From Hydrogenophaga palleronii_A (GTDB taxonomy: Bacteria; Pseudomonadota; Gammaproteobacteria; Burkholderiales; Burkholderiaceae_C): a stretch of DNA of 64,000 nt. Location of the stretch: the NCBI RefSeq assembly GCF_031457455.1, contig NZ_JAVDWU010000010.1, forward strand, positions 62,001-126,000, read 5' to 3'. The first letter of the stretch is position 1. Each line of letters opens with the position of its first letter. Both the position numbers and the translations under genes were made by a program. Shown here piece after piece: positions 27,996 to 37,307 of the stretch. The notes beneath the pieces are model-generated. The model was not told the DNA's origin, ran no database searches, and saw only the letters and a list, made by a program, of their open reading frames with translations.

Positions 27996-28033
27996 GCAGC
28001 CGTCTCGGGCCTCCAGAGGTCGAAGACGGCTGC
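27996..28033 (+). other. pckG leader hairpin
   Basis: GCAGCCGTCT and its exact complement AGACGGCTGC are separated by 18 bases, ending 46 bases before the pckG start. Further upstream (27774-27995) a GTAACT direct repeat lies at about 27830-27846. No clear sigma-70 promoter could be fixed. Role unknown; it may be an RNA control stem or a protein-binding palindrome. Confidence 0.45.
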
Positions 28034-28079
28034 TGGCGTCGTTCGTGCACACCGGTTTTCAAACTCTGGAGCTTCCCCG

Positions 28080-29948
28080 ATGAACTCACCCGTGATGCAG
28101 GGCCTCGATCTCAACACCCCCGCCTTTGTGAAAAACGCGCGCCTGATCGCCTGGGTGGCCGACATGGCCGCCCTGTGCCAACCAGACCGCATCCACTGGT
28201 GCGACGGCAGCCAGGCCGAATACGACGCGCTTTGTCAGCAGTTGGTGGACGCCGGAACCTTCCGCAAGCTCAACGACGCCAAACGACCCAACAGCTTCCT
28301 GGCCTGCTCGGACCCCTCCGACGTGGCACGCGTGGAGGACCGCACCTTCATCTGCTCTGAAAAGCAGGAAGACGCCGGCCCGACCAACAACTGGATGGCC
28401 CCGGCAGAGATGCGCGCCACCCTGCAGCCGCTGTTCGAAGGGTGCATGCGGGGGCGCACCATGTATGTGGTGCCCTTCAGCATGGGCCCGCTGGGCTCGC
28501 ACATCGCCCACATTGGCGTGGAGCTGACCGACAGCGCCTACGTGGCGGTGAACCAGAAGCTGATGACCCGCATGGGTAAGGCGGTGTACGACGTGCTCGG
28601 CACCGATGGCGAGTTCGTTCCCTGCATGCACACCGTGGGCGCGCCCCTGGCTGAAGGCGAAACCGACAAGACCTCGTGGCCCTGCAATCCCACCACCAAG
28701 TACATCGTTCACTACCCTGAAACGCGCGAAATCTGGAGCTACGGTTCCGGCTACGGCGGCAACGCACTGCTGGGCAAAAAATGCCTGGCCCTGCGCATTG
28801 CGTCCACCATGGGCCGCAAGCAGGGCTGGCTGGCCGAGCACATGCTCATCCTGGGCGTGACCAACCCGCAAGGCAAGAAGTACCACGTGGCCGCGGCCTT
28901 CCCCAGCGCCTGCGGCAAGACCAACTTCTCGATGCTGGTGCCACCTGCCGCCTTTGAAGGCTGGAAGGTCACCACCATTGGCGACGACATCGCCTGGATC
29001 AAGCCCCACGACGACGGCAAGCTGTACGCCATCAACCCCGAGGCTGGCTATTTTGGCGTGGCGCCCGGCACCAACACCCTGTCCAACCCCAACTGCATGG
29101 CCAGTCTGGACCGCGACGTGATCTTCACCAACGTGGCGCTCACCGACGACGGCGACGTGTGGTGGGAAGGCATGGAGCAGGACACGGGCAAGGTGCCCGC
29201 GCACCTGATCGACTGGCAGGGCAAGGACTGGACACCCGAGATCGGCAAGCAGACCGGCGCCAAGGCCGCCCACCCCAACGCCCGCTTCACGGTGGCCGCC
29301 ACCAACAACCCGGCTCTCGACAGCGCCTGGGACGATCCGGCCGGCGTGCCCATCGACGCGTTCATCTTCGGTGGCCGCCGCTCCACCACCGTACCCCTGG
29401 TGACCGAGGCCCGCACCTGGAAAGAAGGCGTTTACATGGCCGCCACCATGGGCTCGGAGACCACGGCCGCTGCCTTCGGCGCGCAAGGTGTGGTGCGTCG
29501 CGACCCGTTCGCCATGCTGCCCTTCTGCGGCTACAACATGAGCGACTATTTCCAGCACTGGCTGGACATGGAGCAGACATTGGTCGCGAAGGGCGCGGCA
29601 CTGCCGAAGATCTTCTGCGTCAACTGGTTCCGCAAGAACGAGGCAGGCAAGTTCGTCTGGCCAGGTTTTGGCGAGAACATGCGCGTGCTCAAGTGGATGA
29701 TCGACCGCCTGGAGGGTCAGACCAATGGCCAGGAGACCATGTTCGGTGTCGCTCCGGCCTACAGCGAGTTGAACTGGAAGGGTCTGGACTTCACGCCCGA
29801 GCAGTTCAACACGGTGACACACATCGACAAGAGCGCCTGGCTGGACGAATTCAAGCTGCACGACGCCCTGTTCGAACAGTTGGCCTACCGCCTGCCGGCC
29901 GATTTGTTGGCCACCCGCGCGGATCTGGAAAAGCGGCTCGGCGCCTGA
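28080..29948 (+). CDS. pckG: Phosphoenolpyruvate carboxykinase (GTP)
   Basis: 622 residues, the normal length of the GTP-dependent enzyme. The kinase-1 loop with the reactive cysteine Cys278 is FPSACGKTNFSM, and other hallmarks are AINPEAGYFGVAPGTN and FIFGGRRSTTVPLV. It converts oxaloacetate and GTP to phosphoenolpyruvate, carbon dioxide and GDP, the first step of gluconeogenesis. The gene stands alone with a structured leader upstream and a bidirectional terminator downstream. Confidence 0.97.
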   Translation: MNSPVMQGLDLNTPAFVKNARLIAWVADMAALCQPDRIHWCDGSQAEYDALCQQLVDAGTFRKLNDAKRPNSFLACSDPSDVARVEDRTFICSEKQEDAGPTNNWMAPAEMRATLQPLFEGCMRGRTMYVVPFSMGPLGSHIAHIGVELTDSAYVAVNQKLMTRMGKAVYDVLGTDGEFVPCMHTVGAPLAEGETDKTSWPCNPTTKYIVHYPETREIWSYGSGYGGNALLGKKCLALRIASTMGRKQGWLAEHMLILGVTNPQGKKYHVAAAFPSACGKTNFSMLVPPAAFEGWKVTTIGDDIAWIKPHDDGKLYAINPEAGYFGVAPGTNTLSNPNCMASLDRDVIFTNVALTDDGDVWWEGMEQDTGKVPAHLIDWQGKDWTPEIGKQTGAKAAHPNARFTVAATNNPALDSAWDDPAGVPIDAFIFGGRRSTTVPLVTEARTWKEGVYMAATMGSETTAAAFGAQGVVRRDPFAMLPFCGYNMSDYFQHWLDMEQTLVAKGAALPKIFCVNWFRKNEAGKFVWPGFGENMRVLKWMIDRLEGQTNGQETMFGVAPAYSELNWKGLDFTPEQFNTVTHIDKSAWLDEFKLHDALFEQLAYRLPADLLATRADLEKRLGA

Positions 29949-30037
29949 AGTTCTTTGGGGTCAAGGTCACCACTGTGCCACTGTGCAATTCCGCGACGTC
30001 TGACCTTCCTTCAGAACATCCTGGCAAAACACGCCGA

Positions 30038-30072
30038 CAAAAAAAGCCACCGGGACCCGGTGGCTTTTTTTT
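30038..30072. terminator. Bidirectional rho-independent terminator
   Basis: AAAAAAGCCACCGGG and CCCGGTGGCTTTTTT form a perfect stem with A-run and T-run on the two sides. It serves pckG on the plus strand and the convergent membrane-protein gene on the minus strand. Confidence 0.93.
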
Positions 30073-30101
30073 CTGGCGCTTGAACAGGCGTCTGAGCGCG
30101 T

Positions 30102-30701
30102 TCAGATGTAGTAGAGATGCATGTTGCGACTGCGCTGCTCACTCAGGCGCTCGATGAACCCGCTCCATGCGCTGCCGCGCACGGTGGTCGGTGCGGCCAC
30201 GTCATTGCTCATGCCCAGGGGTGCCAAGGCATCGCTGAAGTCGCTGCCGGAAGTGGCGCTGGCGGCCGACTCGTCGGCTTCGGCGCGGTCACGCATCAGC
30301 GCTTGCTGCAGTTCCTGCATCAGGCGGGGATCGCTTTGGGCAATGTTCCACAGGCGGGCATCGGCGCGGGCCCGGGCAATGGTCTGCGACCAGCCGTCCA
30401 GCGAGCGCACGGTGCGCTGAGCGATCGTGCGAGCGGTGCTGGCAAACAAGGCCATGCCCGCAAAGACCACCACCCAGAGGGCCACCCAAGCGAGGAAGAG
30501 GTGACCGTCGGCCCAGGTGTTGATGAGGCGATCGGCCAACACCACCATGGCGGCGACCACGGCGGCCAGCAGCATCACGGCCAGGCTCCTTGCGCTTTCG
30601 GTCTGGGTGGCACTGGGTGTGGTGGCGCCAGCGGCGTTGACAGACGGCGTGGCGCGCAGTGGGCGGAGGGTCAGGGCGGGGTTCGGTGCAATGGTGCTCA
30701 T
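30102..30701 (-). CDS. Two-helix membrane protein of unknown function
   Basis: 199 residues from ATG 30701 (AAGGAA upstream). A Thr/Pro/Ala-rich N-terminus is followed by two transmembrane segments (about 37-56 and 68-88) and a charged cytoplasmic-looking helix (TIARARADARLWNIAQSDPRLMQELQQALMRDRAEADES). No family recognised. It is divergent from a LysR-type gene, with a perfect palindrome between them, so the regulator may control it. Confidence 0.75.
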   Translation of the reverse strand: MSTIAPNPALTLRPLRATPSVNAAGATTPSATQTESARSLAVMLLAAVVAAMVVLADRLINTWADGHLFLAWVALWVVVFAGMALFASTARTIAQRTVRSLDGWSQTIARARADARLWNIAQSDPRLMQELQQALMRDRAEADESAASATSGSDFSDALAPLGMSNDVAAPTTVRGSAWSGFIERLSEQRSRNMHLYYI

Positions 30702-30741
30702 GGCGGTTCCTTCAAACAAATGTCTTTTGGACAGCGCAATA

Positions 30742-30757
30742 CTAGGGTTAACCCTAG
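30742..30757. promoter_or_regulatory. 16-bp perfect palindrome in divergent promoter region
   Basis: CTAGGGTTAACCCTAG is its own reverse complement. It lies 40 bases upstream of the membrane-protein start and 43 bases upstream of the LysR start, in an AT-rich gap. A regulator operator is the natural reading. Confidence 0.55.
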
Positions 30758-30775
30758 ATTTTTTCCAATTTATCT

Positions 30776-30797
30776 TTGTGATGACTTACATTCACAA
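30776..30797. promoter_or_regulatory. Inverted repeat TTGTGA-N10-TCACAA before the LysR gene
   Basis: Two six-base arms separated by ten bases end three bases before the GTG start of the LysR gene. Position suggests an autoregulatory site. It also overlaps a nine-codon frame (ATG at 30781, stop at 30805) that I do not call a gene. Confidence 0.4.
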
Positions 30798-30799
30798 GG

Positions 30800-31792
30800 G
30801 TGATTAATGAACGCAGTTTCCGTACGCTCGACCTGAACCTGCTCCGGGTGTTCGACGAGGTCATGGCCGAGCGCAACCTCACACGGGCAGCCCACAACCT
30901 GTCGATGACGCAGCCAGCCGTCAGCAACGCCTTGCGCCGGTTGCGTGACGCGCTGGGAGACGATCTGGTCAGGCGCGCCGGCTACGGTGTTGAGCCCACC
31001 CCGACGGCGCTCACCCTGTGGCCCACGGTGCGGGATGCCCTGCACCAACTGCGTGCCTCGCTGGCGCCGGGGGAATTCGATCCTCGAGCCGCGTCCAATG
31101 CCTTTGTGCTGGCCATGGCCGACGCCACCGCCGCCAAGATCGTGCCCGGTCTTGTGGACATTCTGGAAGACGAAGCGCCCGGCGTAAGCCTGCGGGTGTT
31201 GCCACTGACCACCCGCGACCCCCGGGAGCTGCTGGAGTCCGGCACCGCCGACCTGGCCATTGGCCACTTTCCGGGCGTGCTTGCCGAACTCGGGGCCCTG
31301 CATCTGCAGGAGGGCACCCCGCGCTTCGTGCATCAGCGCCTGTACGACGGGGAGTACGTTGTGGTGATGCGGCGCGGGCACCCGTTGGCCAGCGGACCAC
31401 TGACCCTGGACGCCTACTGTGCGGCGCGCCACCTGCTGGTGAGCTTTTCCGGTCGGCCGTTCGGTTTTGTGGACGAGGCGCTGGCCGGCTTGTCGAGAAA
31501 GCGCCGCGTGGTGCTCACCGTCAACCAGTTTTTCACGGCAGGGCGTGTGGTGGCCAACACCGACTTGCTCACGGTCTTGCCGCGCCACTTTGTGGGTGCG
31601 ACGGGGATGGAGCACGAACTGGCGCTGCGCGAACTGCCGTTGCCGGTTCCGCCCGTGCATGTTGACAGTCTCTGGCACCGGCAGGCCGAGCACCAGAGTG
31701 CACACCGGTGGCTGCGGCAGGCGGTGGAGGTGGCGTCGGCGCGCGGGTTTGACCTTGCGTCGGCCCTTGCCGAACGCCCTGCCACACAATGA
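30800..31792 (+). CDS. LysR-type transcriptional regulator
   Basis: 330 residues with a GTG start at 30800, the only start in frame before the DNA-binding domain. The helix-turn-helix is at about residues 25-45 (NLTRAAHNLSMTQPAVSNALRRLRD). The effector domain follows, with the NodD/PcpR-like layout (DLAIGHFP, VVMRRGHPLA). No effector can be deduced. The gene is divergent from the two-helix membrane-protein gene, and its stop is directly followed by the phosphoesterase gene. Confidence 0.92.
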   Translation: MINERSFRTLDLNLLRVFDEVMAERNLTRAAHNLSMTQPAVSNALRRLRDALGDDLVRRAGYGVEPTPTALTLWPTVRDALHQLRASLAPGEFDPRAASNAFVLAMADATAAKIVPGLVDILEDEAPGVSLRVLPLTTRDPRELLESGTADLAIGHFPGVLAELGALHLQEGTPRFVHQRLYDGEYVVVMRRGHPLASGPLTLDAYCAARHLLVSFSGRPFGFVDEALAGLSRKRRVVLTVNQFFTAGRVVANTDLLTVLPRHFVGATGMEHELALRELPLPVPPVHVDSLWHRQAEHQSAHRWLRQAVEVASARGFDLASALAERPATQ

Positions 31793-31796
31793 GCGC

Positions 31797-32759
31797 ATGA
31801 AACTGCAACTGCTGAGCGACCTCCACCTGGAGGCCAACCCCGACTTCCAGGCCGAGCCCGCCGCCGGCGCCGACCTGCTGGTGCTGGCAGGCGACGTCGG
31901 CTCTTACCAGACCCGACACGACGGCAGCGTCATGGACGAGCCGGACTGGGGTTTGCAGCGCTTTTCGCCCCTGCCCCAGTATGCGGGCTGGCCGGTACCG
32001 GTGCTGTACGTGCCGGGCAATCACGAGTACGACGCGCTCGACGTGGACGAGGCACACATCCAGCTGCGGCAGACCTGTGACCGGCTGGGCATCACCTGGC
32101 TGGAGCGGGAGTCACTGGAAATCGGGGGTGTGCGCTGGATCGGGACCACCCTCTGGAGCGACTTCGACGCCCTGGGCGACCCGGCCTTGCAACAGACTGT
32201 GGGTGAAGCGAAAACCAAGGGCAAGGCCAGGCGCAGCGCCACAGACCCTTTCACCCACCGTCTGCAGCAGAGGGAAAAGGCTTTCCGGGCGGCCAATTTT
32301 TACCTGTCCAAGGTGGGCAGCCAGCGCAGCGGTCGCCTGTTCGACGCCGAAGCCGTGCGTGCCCTGGGGCTGGAATGCCAGGACTGGCTGCATGCCGCCC
32401 TGCAGCGCCCTTTTGATGGGCCTACCGTGGTGGTGACGCACTTTGCACCCACCTTGGACAGTGCGGATCCCCGGTATGGATTGCGCCCAGGCACAGCGGG
32501 GTTCTGCAACGGGCTGGACGACTGGCTGCCGCTGGCCGATCTCTGGTTGCATGGCCATCTGCACTGCCCACAAGACCTGCAGGTGGGGCGCTGTCGCATC
32601 GTGGCCAACCCGCTGGGCTATGCCGACAAGGACGAGCAGGTCGGGTTCCAGGCGCAGCAGCTCATCGAGGTGCCGGGCACCACGCCCACCCACGCTGACA
32701 TTGCGCCAGCGCAAGGTCCAGAAACGCCAGCGCCATACACTGGCATCCATTCCCCCTGA
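31797..32759 (+). CDS. Calcineurin-like metallophosphoesterase
   Basis: 320 residues. The dinuclear metal motifs are present: DLH with Asp8 and His10, GDVG, GNHE, the VVTHFAP histidine and GHLH. The specific substrate (phosphodiester, nucleotide or protein) cannot be read from the sequence. The start is four bases after the LysR stop, so they probably share a transcript, and uspA follows 14 bases later. Confidence 0.9.
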   Translation: MKLQLLSDLHLEANPDFQAEPAAGADLLVLAGDVGSYQTRHDGSVMDEPDWGLQRFSPLPQYAGWPVPVLYVPGNHEYDALDVDEAHIQLRQTCDRLGITWLERESLEIGGVRWIGTTLWSDFDALGDPALQQTVGEAKTKGKARRSATDPFTHRLQQREKAFRAANFYLSKVGSQRSGRLFDAEAVRALGLECQDWLHAALQRPFDGPTVVVTHFAPTLDSADPRYGLRPGTAGFCNGLDDWLPLADLWLHGHLHCPQDLQVGRCRIVANPLGYADKDEQVGFQAQQLIEVPGTTPTHADIAPAQGPETPAPYTGIHSP

Positions 32760-32773
32760 CCAGGAGACACACC

Positions 32774-33196
32774 ATGAAGATCTTGCTTGCGGTAGACGGC
32801 AGTGGCTTTACCAAGAAGATGCTGGCCTACCTGGCCACCCATGACGAATGGCTGGGCGCGGCGCATGCCTACACGGTGATCACCGTGCAGACACCGTTGC
32901 CGCCCAGAGCCCGCGCCGCCGTGGGAGCCGAGATCGCCAATGGTTTCTATGCCGACGAAGCCGAGAAAGTCTCTGCGCCGGTGCTCAAGTTCCTCAAGCG
33001 CCACGGGATCGATGCCCAGGTGGTCCACAAGGTCGGCTCTCCTGGCGAGTTGATCGCCAAAATGGCTCAGGCTGGCAAGTTCGATCTGGTGATGATGGGC
33101 TCCCACGGCCACAGCGCCTTTGGCAACTTGGTCATGGGCTCGGTGGCCACCAAGGTGCTGGCCCAGTGCAAGGTGCCGGTGTTGATCGTCAGATAG
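32774..33196 (+). CDS. Universal stress protein (UspA family)
   Basis: 140 residues, one Usp domain. Starts KILLAVDGSGFTKKML and ends with the ATP-binding signature GSHGHSAFGNLVMGSVATKVL, so this is an ATP-binding type Usp. The ribosome site AGGAG is upstream. It is the last gene of a likely LysR-phosphoesterase-Usp transcript. Confidence 0.94.
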   Translation: MKILLAVDGSGFTKKMLAYLATHDEWLGAAHAYTVITVQTPLPPRARAAVGAEIANGFYADEAEKVSAPVLKFLKRHGIDAQVVHKVGSPGELIAKMAQAGKFDLVMMGSHGHSAFGNLVMGSVATKVLAQCKVPVLIVR

Positions 33197-33283
33197 GCTC
33201 CCCCCTGCGCCGCTTTGCGGCTTCCCCCCGGAGGGGGGACGGCACATGGCGGCCTGGCAAAGCCAGTTCCGCTGTGCCCTTGG
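33197..33283 (+). repeat. Stop-codon-proximal hairpin repeat, copy 5 (after uspA)
   Basis: Begins directly after the uspA stop. First hairpin GCGCCGCTTTGCGGC, second CCCCCCGGAGGGGGG, third GCGG-CCTGGCAAAGCCAG-TT-CCGC closed by GGCACA/TGTGCC. Note CTGGC/GCCAG where other copies have CCGGC/GCCGG, a compensating change. Confidence 0.85.
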
Positions 33284-33359
33284 ACGGGCGTGTCGAAGTT
33301 CGAAAATTCAAGCGCGCCGGAAAACATCCACACCAGCAGGTACGCCAGCGCCGTAGGGG

Positions 33360-33998
33360 TTACCTTGCCTTCAAGCCATCAAAACACGTGGACAGCACCA
33401 TCTCGATGATCTGTTCGTTGCTGTACTGGCCTGAGCCTTTCAGGAAACCCAGCACCGGGTCGCAGGCCCTGGCGTAGAGGGTGTAGAGCACCGCGATCGG
33501 CGGCAGGTCCGGATTGATGCTGCCCTCGCTCTGAGCGGCCGTGATCCAGGCACCCAGTCTGTCGCTCACATCCATCAGCCCATCCACATAAGCCTTGTTG
33601 GTGGTGAGCGCGGCACGCAGGCTGGAGTTTTCGCTGGGCAGCGAAGGCATTTCTCCGGCCAGTTGCACTTCCATGGTCCAGCGCGCCACTTCGCGCAGCA
33701 GCTGCAGCGGCGGGCGGTTCTTGTCCAGGCCGTCCAGAAACGCCTGCGCGCGCTGCATCACACGCACCATGGCCGCCGCTGCCAGGTCTTCCTTGCTGGG
33801 AAAGTGCTTGTAAAGACTGGCCTTGGCAATGCCGACCTCGGCCGCCACCTCGTCCACGGTCATGGATTCAAAGCCCTTCTCGGCGAGCAGGCGATTCACC
33901 GCAGAAACGATGGCGTCTTCACGCGCCAGATGCATTTGCTGGCGGAAGCTGCGTTTGGGCGCGGGTTCGGTGGGGGGCTTGAGGGCGGTGCTGACCAT
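33360..33998 (-). CDS. TetR-family regulator
   Basis: 212 residues. The N-terminal helix-turn-helix is at about 28-75 (AVNRLLAEKGFESMTVDEVAAEVGIAKASLYKHFPSKEDL). The C-terminal effector domain has no assigned ligand. It is divergent from the fasciclin gene across an AT-rich gap of 211 bases that contains an imperfect palindrome, so autoregulation and control of the neighbour are plausible. Confidence 0.92.
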   Translation of the reverse strand: MVSTALKPPTEPAPKRSFRQQMHLAREDAIVSAVNRLLAEKGFESMTVDEVAAEVGIAKASLYKHFPSKEDLAAAAMVRVMQRAQAFLDGLDKNRPPLQLLREVARWTMEVQLAGEMPSLPSENSSLRAALTTNKAYVDGLMDVSDRLGAWITAAQSEGSINPDLPPIAVLYTLYARACDPVLGFLKGSGQYSNEQIIEMVLSTCFDGLKAR

Positions 33999-34076
33999 AG
34001 AGACCTTTTTTCAGGTGTCGCATTGTGCACGAGTTCAACGAACAGGTCGATATCCCCACTGAAAAGTATCCATATA

Positions 34077-34088
34077 GACTGATTGGTC
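34077..34088. promoter_or_regulatory. Possible TetR operator half-palindrome
   Basis: GACTGATTGGTC keeps the pattern GAC-N2-AT-N2-GTC, similar in style to TetR-family operators. It lies 79 bases from the TetR start and 122 bases from the fasciclin start in the AT-rich gap. Confidence 0.3.
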
Positions 34089-34209
34089 ACTTTTCATATC
34101 TTTGAGGATATATTTCAACTCAAGAGGGTGTCTGAGCTTGCCAAGCCCCGCTTCAACCCAGCTGCCCTGAATTTCCCCTGTTCCTCCAACCCGTCTCAAA
34201 GGACTTCCC

Positions 34210-34665
<456 letters not shown>

Positions 34666-34686
34666 GGCGCCCCCGCCCAGCGATCA

Positions 34687-34711
34687 AGCCCCGCCTGGTG
34701 CGGGGCTTTTT
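34687..34711 (+). terminator. Rho-independent terminator of the fasciclin gene
   Basis: AGCCCCGC/GCGGGGCT stem with a five-base loop and a short T-run. It abuts the stop codon of the convergent LysR gene. Confidence 0.85.
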
Positions 34712-35628
34712 CATGCTGGCTGGCGCAGGCTCTGGGCGGCCGCGGTTCGCAGCGCTGCGCTCAGTTCATCGAGCACGTCGGAATGCAGGTTCCAGCAGTG
34801 CCAGTGCAGGGCCACGCCCAAGGCACGCTTGGGCGCCACGTTGACGAGCTCCCCGCTTTCAATCAGCCCGCGCACGGCCAGCTCGGGCAACACGCTCACG
34901 CCCCACCCCGCCCTGACCGCGCGGATCTGCCCTTCGGACGAGGGCACGAACAGCTGCTTGAGCACAACGCGGGCCAGGCCGAAAGCCCGGGTGACAAACT
35001 CGTGCTGCAGATGGTCCTTGCGGTTGAAGGCCACAAAAGGAAACCGGTGGAAGTTGTGGGCGCTCAGACCCTTGGGAAGGTACTCGGCCGCGAACTCGGC
35101 GTTGGCCACGGCCACGTAGTCCATGGTGCCCAGCGCATCCATGCGACAACCGCGCAGCGCCTGGGCCAGCGTGGTCACACAACCCAGCACCTGGCCTTCG
35201 CGCAACCACTCGTGTGTGACCTCCTGGTCGTCGGTGATGATCTCGATCGGCAGGCCCGCCACCGCCAGACGATCGAGCGCGGGCAAGGCCCAGGTGGCGA
35301 TGCTGTCGGCGTTGATCGCCACGGAAATGCGCTCTTCTTCACGCCCCCGCCCGGTGGAACTGGGCGCAAGCTCTTTCAGGTCTTTTTCCAGGTCGGCCCG
35401 CAGCAGCCGCATCATCTTGGCGTGCTTGAGCATGAGCTGCCCGGCCGGCGTGGGCTTGAGCGGGCGGCTGCGCACGATCAGCACCGTGCCGACCTGCGCC
35501 TCCAGCGCCCTCAGGCGCTGCGAGACCGCCGACTGGGTGATGGACAGTCGCTGGGCGGCGCGTTCGAAACCGCCCTCCTCGATGATGGCGGCCAGACATT
35601 CGAGGGCATCGGGATCGTAGGTGCTCAT
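34711..35628 (-). CDS. LysR-type regulator, ArgP/IciA-like
   Basis: 305 residues from ATG 35628. The helix-turn-helix is near residues 18-40 (GGFERAAQRLSITQSAVSQRLRALE), followed by the ArgP-style effector region (ISVAINADSIATWALPAL). ArgP-type regulators commonly sense lysine or arginine and control amino-acid exporters. Here the divergent neighbour is dadA, so control of D-amino-acid use is more likely. No ribosome site is obvious; an upstream in-frame start at 35724 seems unlikely. Confidence 0.88.
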   Translation of the reverse strand: MSTYDPDALECLAAIIEEGGFERAAQRLSITQSAVSQRLRALEAQVGTVLIVRSRPLKPTPAGQLMLKHAKMMRLLRADLEKDLKELAPSSTGRGREEERISVAINADSIATWALPALDRLAVAGLPIEIITDDQEVTHEWLREGQVLGCVTTLAQALRGCRMDALGTMDYVAVANAEFAAEYLPKGLSAHNFHRFPFVAFNRKDHLQHEFVTRAFGLARVVLKQLFVPSSEGQIRAVRAGWGVSVLPELAVRGLIESGELVNVAPKRALGVALHWHCWNLHSDVLDELSAALRTAAAQSLRQPA

Positions 35629-35828
35629 GGACGTTTCAGCGAGAGTGGTCAGTTGGGCGGGACCCGCCGCTGCATGCCACACAGGTGAGCTGCATGGCAC
35701 CGCGATGAGCGTCCCACCAAACATTAGTGATTCTGATGCCGGGAATTTTAGTTTAATTTCACTTCACTTGCGACGCGCTTTTTCCCATACTCCAGTGAAC
35801 TTTTCCCCATTTCTTTCAGGAGCGTGTC

Positions 35829-37187
35829 ATGCAGGTCGTCGTTCTGGGCGCGGGCATCATTGGAATCAGCACCGCGTGGCACTTGCTGCAAAAGGGCCAT
35901 CAGGTCACCGTGGTCGACCGCCAGCCCGATGCAGCGCTGGAAACCAGCTTCGCCAACGCAGCACAGATCTCGGTGAGTTACTGCGAACCATGGGCGAACC
36001 GCGAAGCGCCCCTGAAGGCACTGAAATGGATGTTCTCTGCCACTTCGCCGCTGCTGTTCCGGCCACAGATTGACCCGGCCCAGTGGCGCTGGGGCTTGCA
36101 ATTCTTGGGCCAGTGCAACGACGCGGCCTTCGAGCGCAACGTGGCGCAACTGGTGGCGCTGGGTTCGTACAGCCACGAGGCGCTGAAGGCCATCGTGGCC
36201 GAGACCGGCATGCAATACAACCGGCTCGAACGCGGCATTGCCCACTACTACACCGACCAGAAATCGTTCGACGGCGCAGCCGGTGCGGCGGCCGTGATGC
36301 AGAAGTTTGGCGTGAAGCGACGGGTGATCAACCGCGATGAACTGCTGAAGATCGAGCCGGCACTGAATGCGTTTGCCGAGCGCATCGTCGGTGGCACCTA
36401 CACACCCTCGGACGAATCCGGCGATGCGCGTGTCTTCACCCAGCAGCTGGCCGCCCTGTGCGCCGAGCGCGGTGCGCAATTGCTCTATGGCCACGACATC
36501 GAACGCATCGACGTGGCCGGTGGCGCGGCGCAGCAGGTGAGCGTGCGCGACCGGGCCAGCGGCATGGTCCGTGTGCTCAAGGCCGATGCCTATGTGGTGG
36601 CCTGCGGCTCTTACACGGCACCGCTGCTCCGCCAGGTGGGCGTGCATGTGCCGATCTATCCCGGCAAGGGCTACAGCGCCACCTTGCCACTGCTCAAGCC
36701 CGAGCTCGCGCCGCAGGTCAGCATGATCGACGACCAGCTCAAGATCGCCATGTCGCGCCTGGGCAACCAGCTGCGGGTGGCGGGCACGATCGAGCTGGGC
36801 GGCTTCGATCTGTCGCTAGACACCCCGCTGGCGAAGAAGCGCTGCGAAATGCTGGTGCGCCGAATTGAAGAGGTGTTCCCCGGCGTGGCCGATACCCGCA
36901 CCCCTGAAGAAGGCGGCAACCCCGAATTCTGGACCGGCCTGCGACCGGCCACACCCACCAACATTCCCCTGATCGGGCGCACGAAGGTGGGCAGGCTGTG
37001 GGTCAATGCCGGCCACGGCACCCTGGGCTGGACCCACGGCGCCGGATCGGGCAAGGCTCTGGCCGAGCTCATCTGTGGCGAACAGCCCGCCATGAACTTC
37101 CGTTTCCATGGCATGGACACACCCGTTCGAACACGCCTTTCAGCACCCGGGGCGCTGAACACCGACACCCCCGCCCGCCAGGCTTGA
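35829..37187 (+). CDS. dadA: D-amino acid dehydrogenase small subunit
   Basis: 452 residues with AGGAG before the ATG. The FAD-binding Rossmann motif is VVVLGAGIIGISTAWHLL at the N-terminus; DadA signatures ETSFANAAQISVSYCEPWAN and GLRPATPTNIPLIGRT are present. The enzyme oxidises D-amino acids, mainly D-alanine, to keto acids and passes electrons to the respiratory chain at the inner membrane. With the AGCS carrier next door and the LysR gene opposite it forms a D-alanine/alanine use unit, though no racemase gene is present. Confidence 0.95.
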   Translation: MQVVVLGAGIIGISTAWHLLQKGHQVTVVDRQPDAALETSFANAAQISVSYCEPWANREAPLKALKWMFSATSPLLFRPQIDPAQWRWGLQFLGQCNDAAFERNVAQLVALGSYSHEALKAIVAETGMQYNRLERGIAHYYTDQKSFDGAAGAAAVMQKFGVKRRVINRDELLKIEPALNAFAERIVGGTYTPSDESGDARVFTQQLAALCAERGAQLLYGHDIERIDVAGGAAQQVSVRDRASGMVRVLKADAYVVACGSYTAPLLRQVGVHVPIYPGKGYSATLPLLKPELAPQVSMIDDQLKIAMSRLGNQLRVAGTIELGGFDLSLDTPLAKKRCEMLVRRIEEVFPGVADTRTPEEGGNPEFWTGLRPATPTNIPLIGRTKVGRLWVNAGHGTLGWTHGAGSGKALAELICGEQPAMNFRFHGMDTPVRTRLSAPGALNTDTPARQA

Positions 37188-37198
37188 TTCTCCCCATC

Positions 37199-37234
37199 AA
37201 GGCCGGTCATCGCCACCCGCGATGACCGGCCTTT
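37199..37234 (+). terminator. Rho-independent terminator after dadA
   Basis: Twelve-base stem GGCCGGTCATCG/CGATGACCGGCC with a five-base loop and five T. It separates dadA from the carrier gene, so the two have at least partly independent transcripts. Confidence 0.92.
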
Positions 37235-37307
37235 TTGCAACCGCAGCACCAAGACTGCGGACAGCGGCGCACCAGACGCCACCATTCCATTCATTCAAGG
37301 AGACAAT

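Noticed and set aside
30781..30807. Eight-residue leader peptide before the LysR gene
   Set aside because: No ribosome site and overlap with the inverted repeat; an accidental ATG is simpler.
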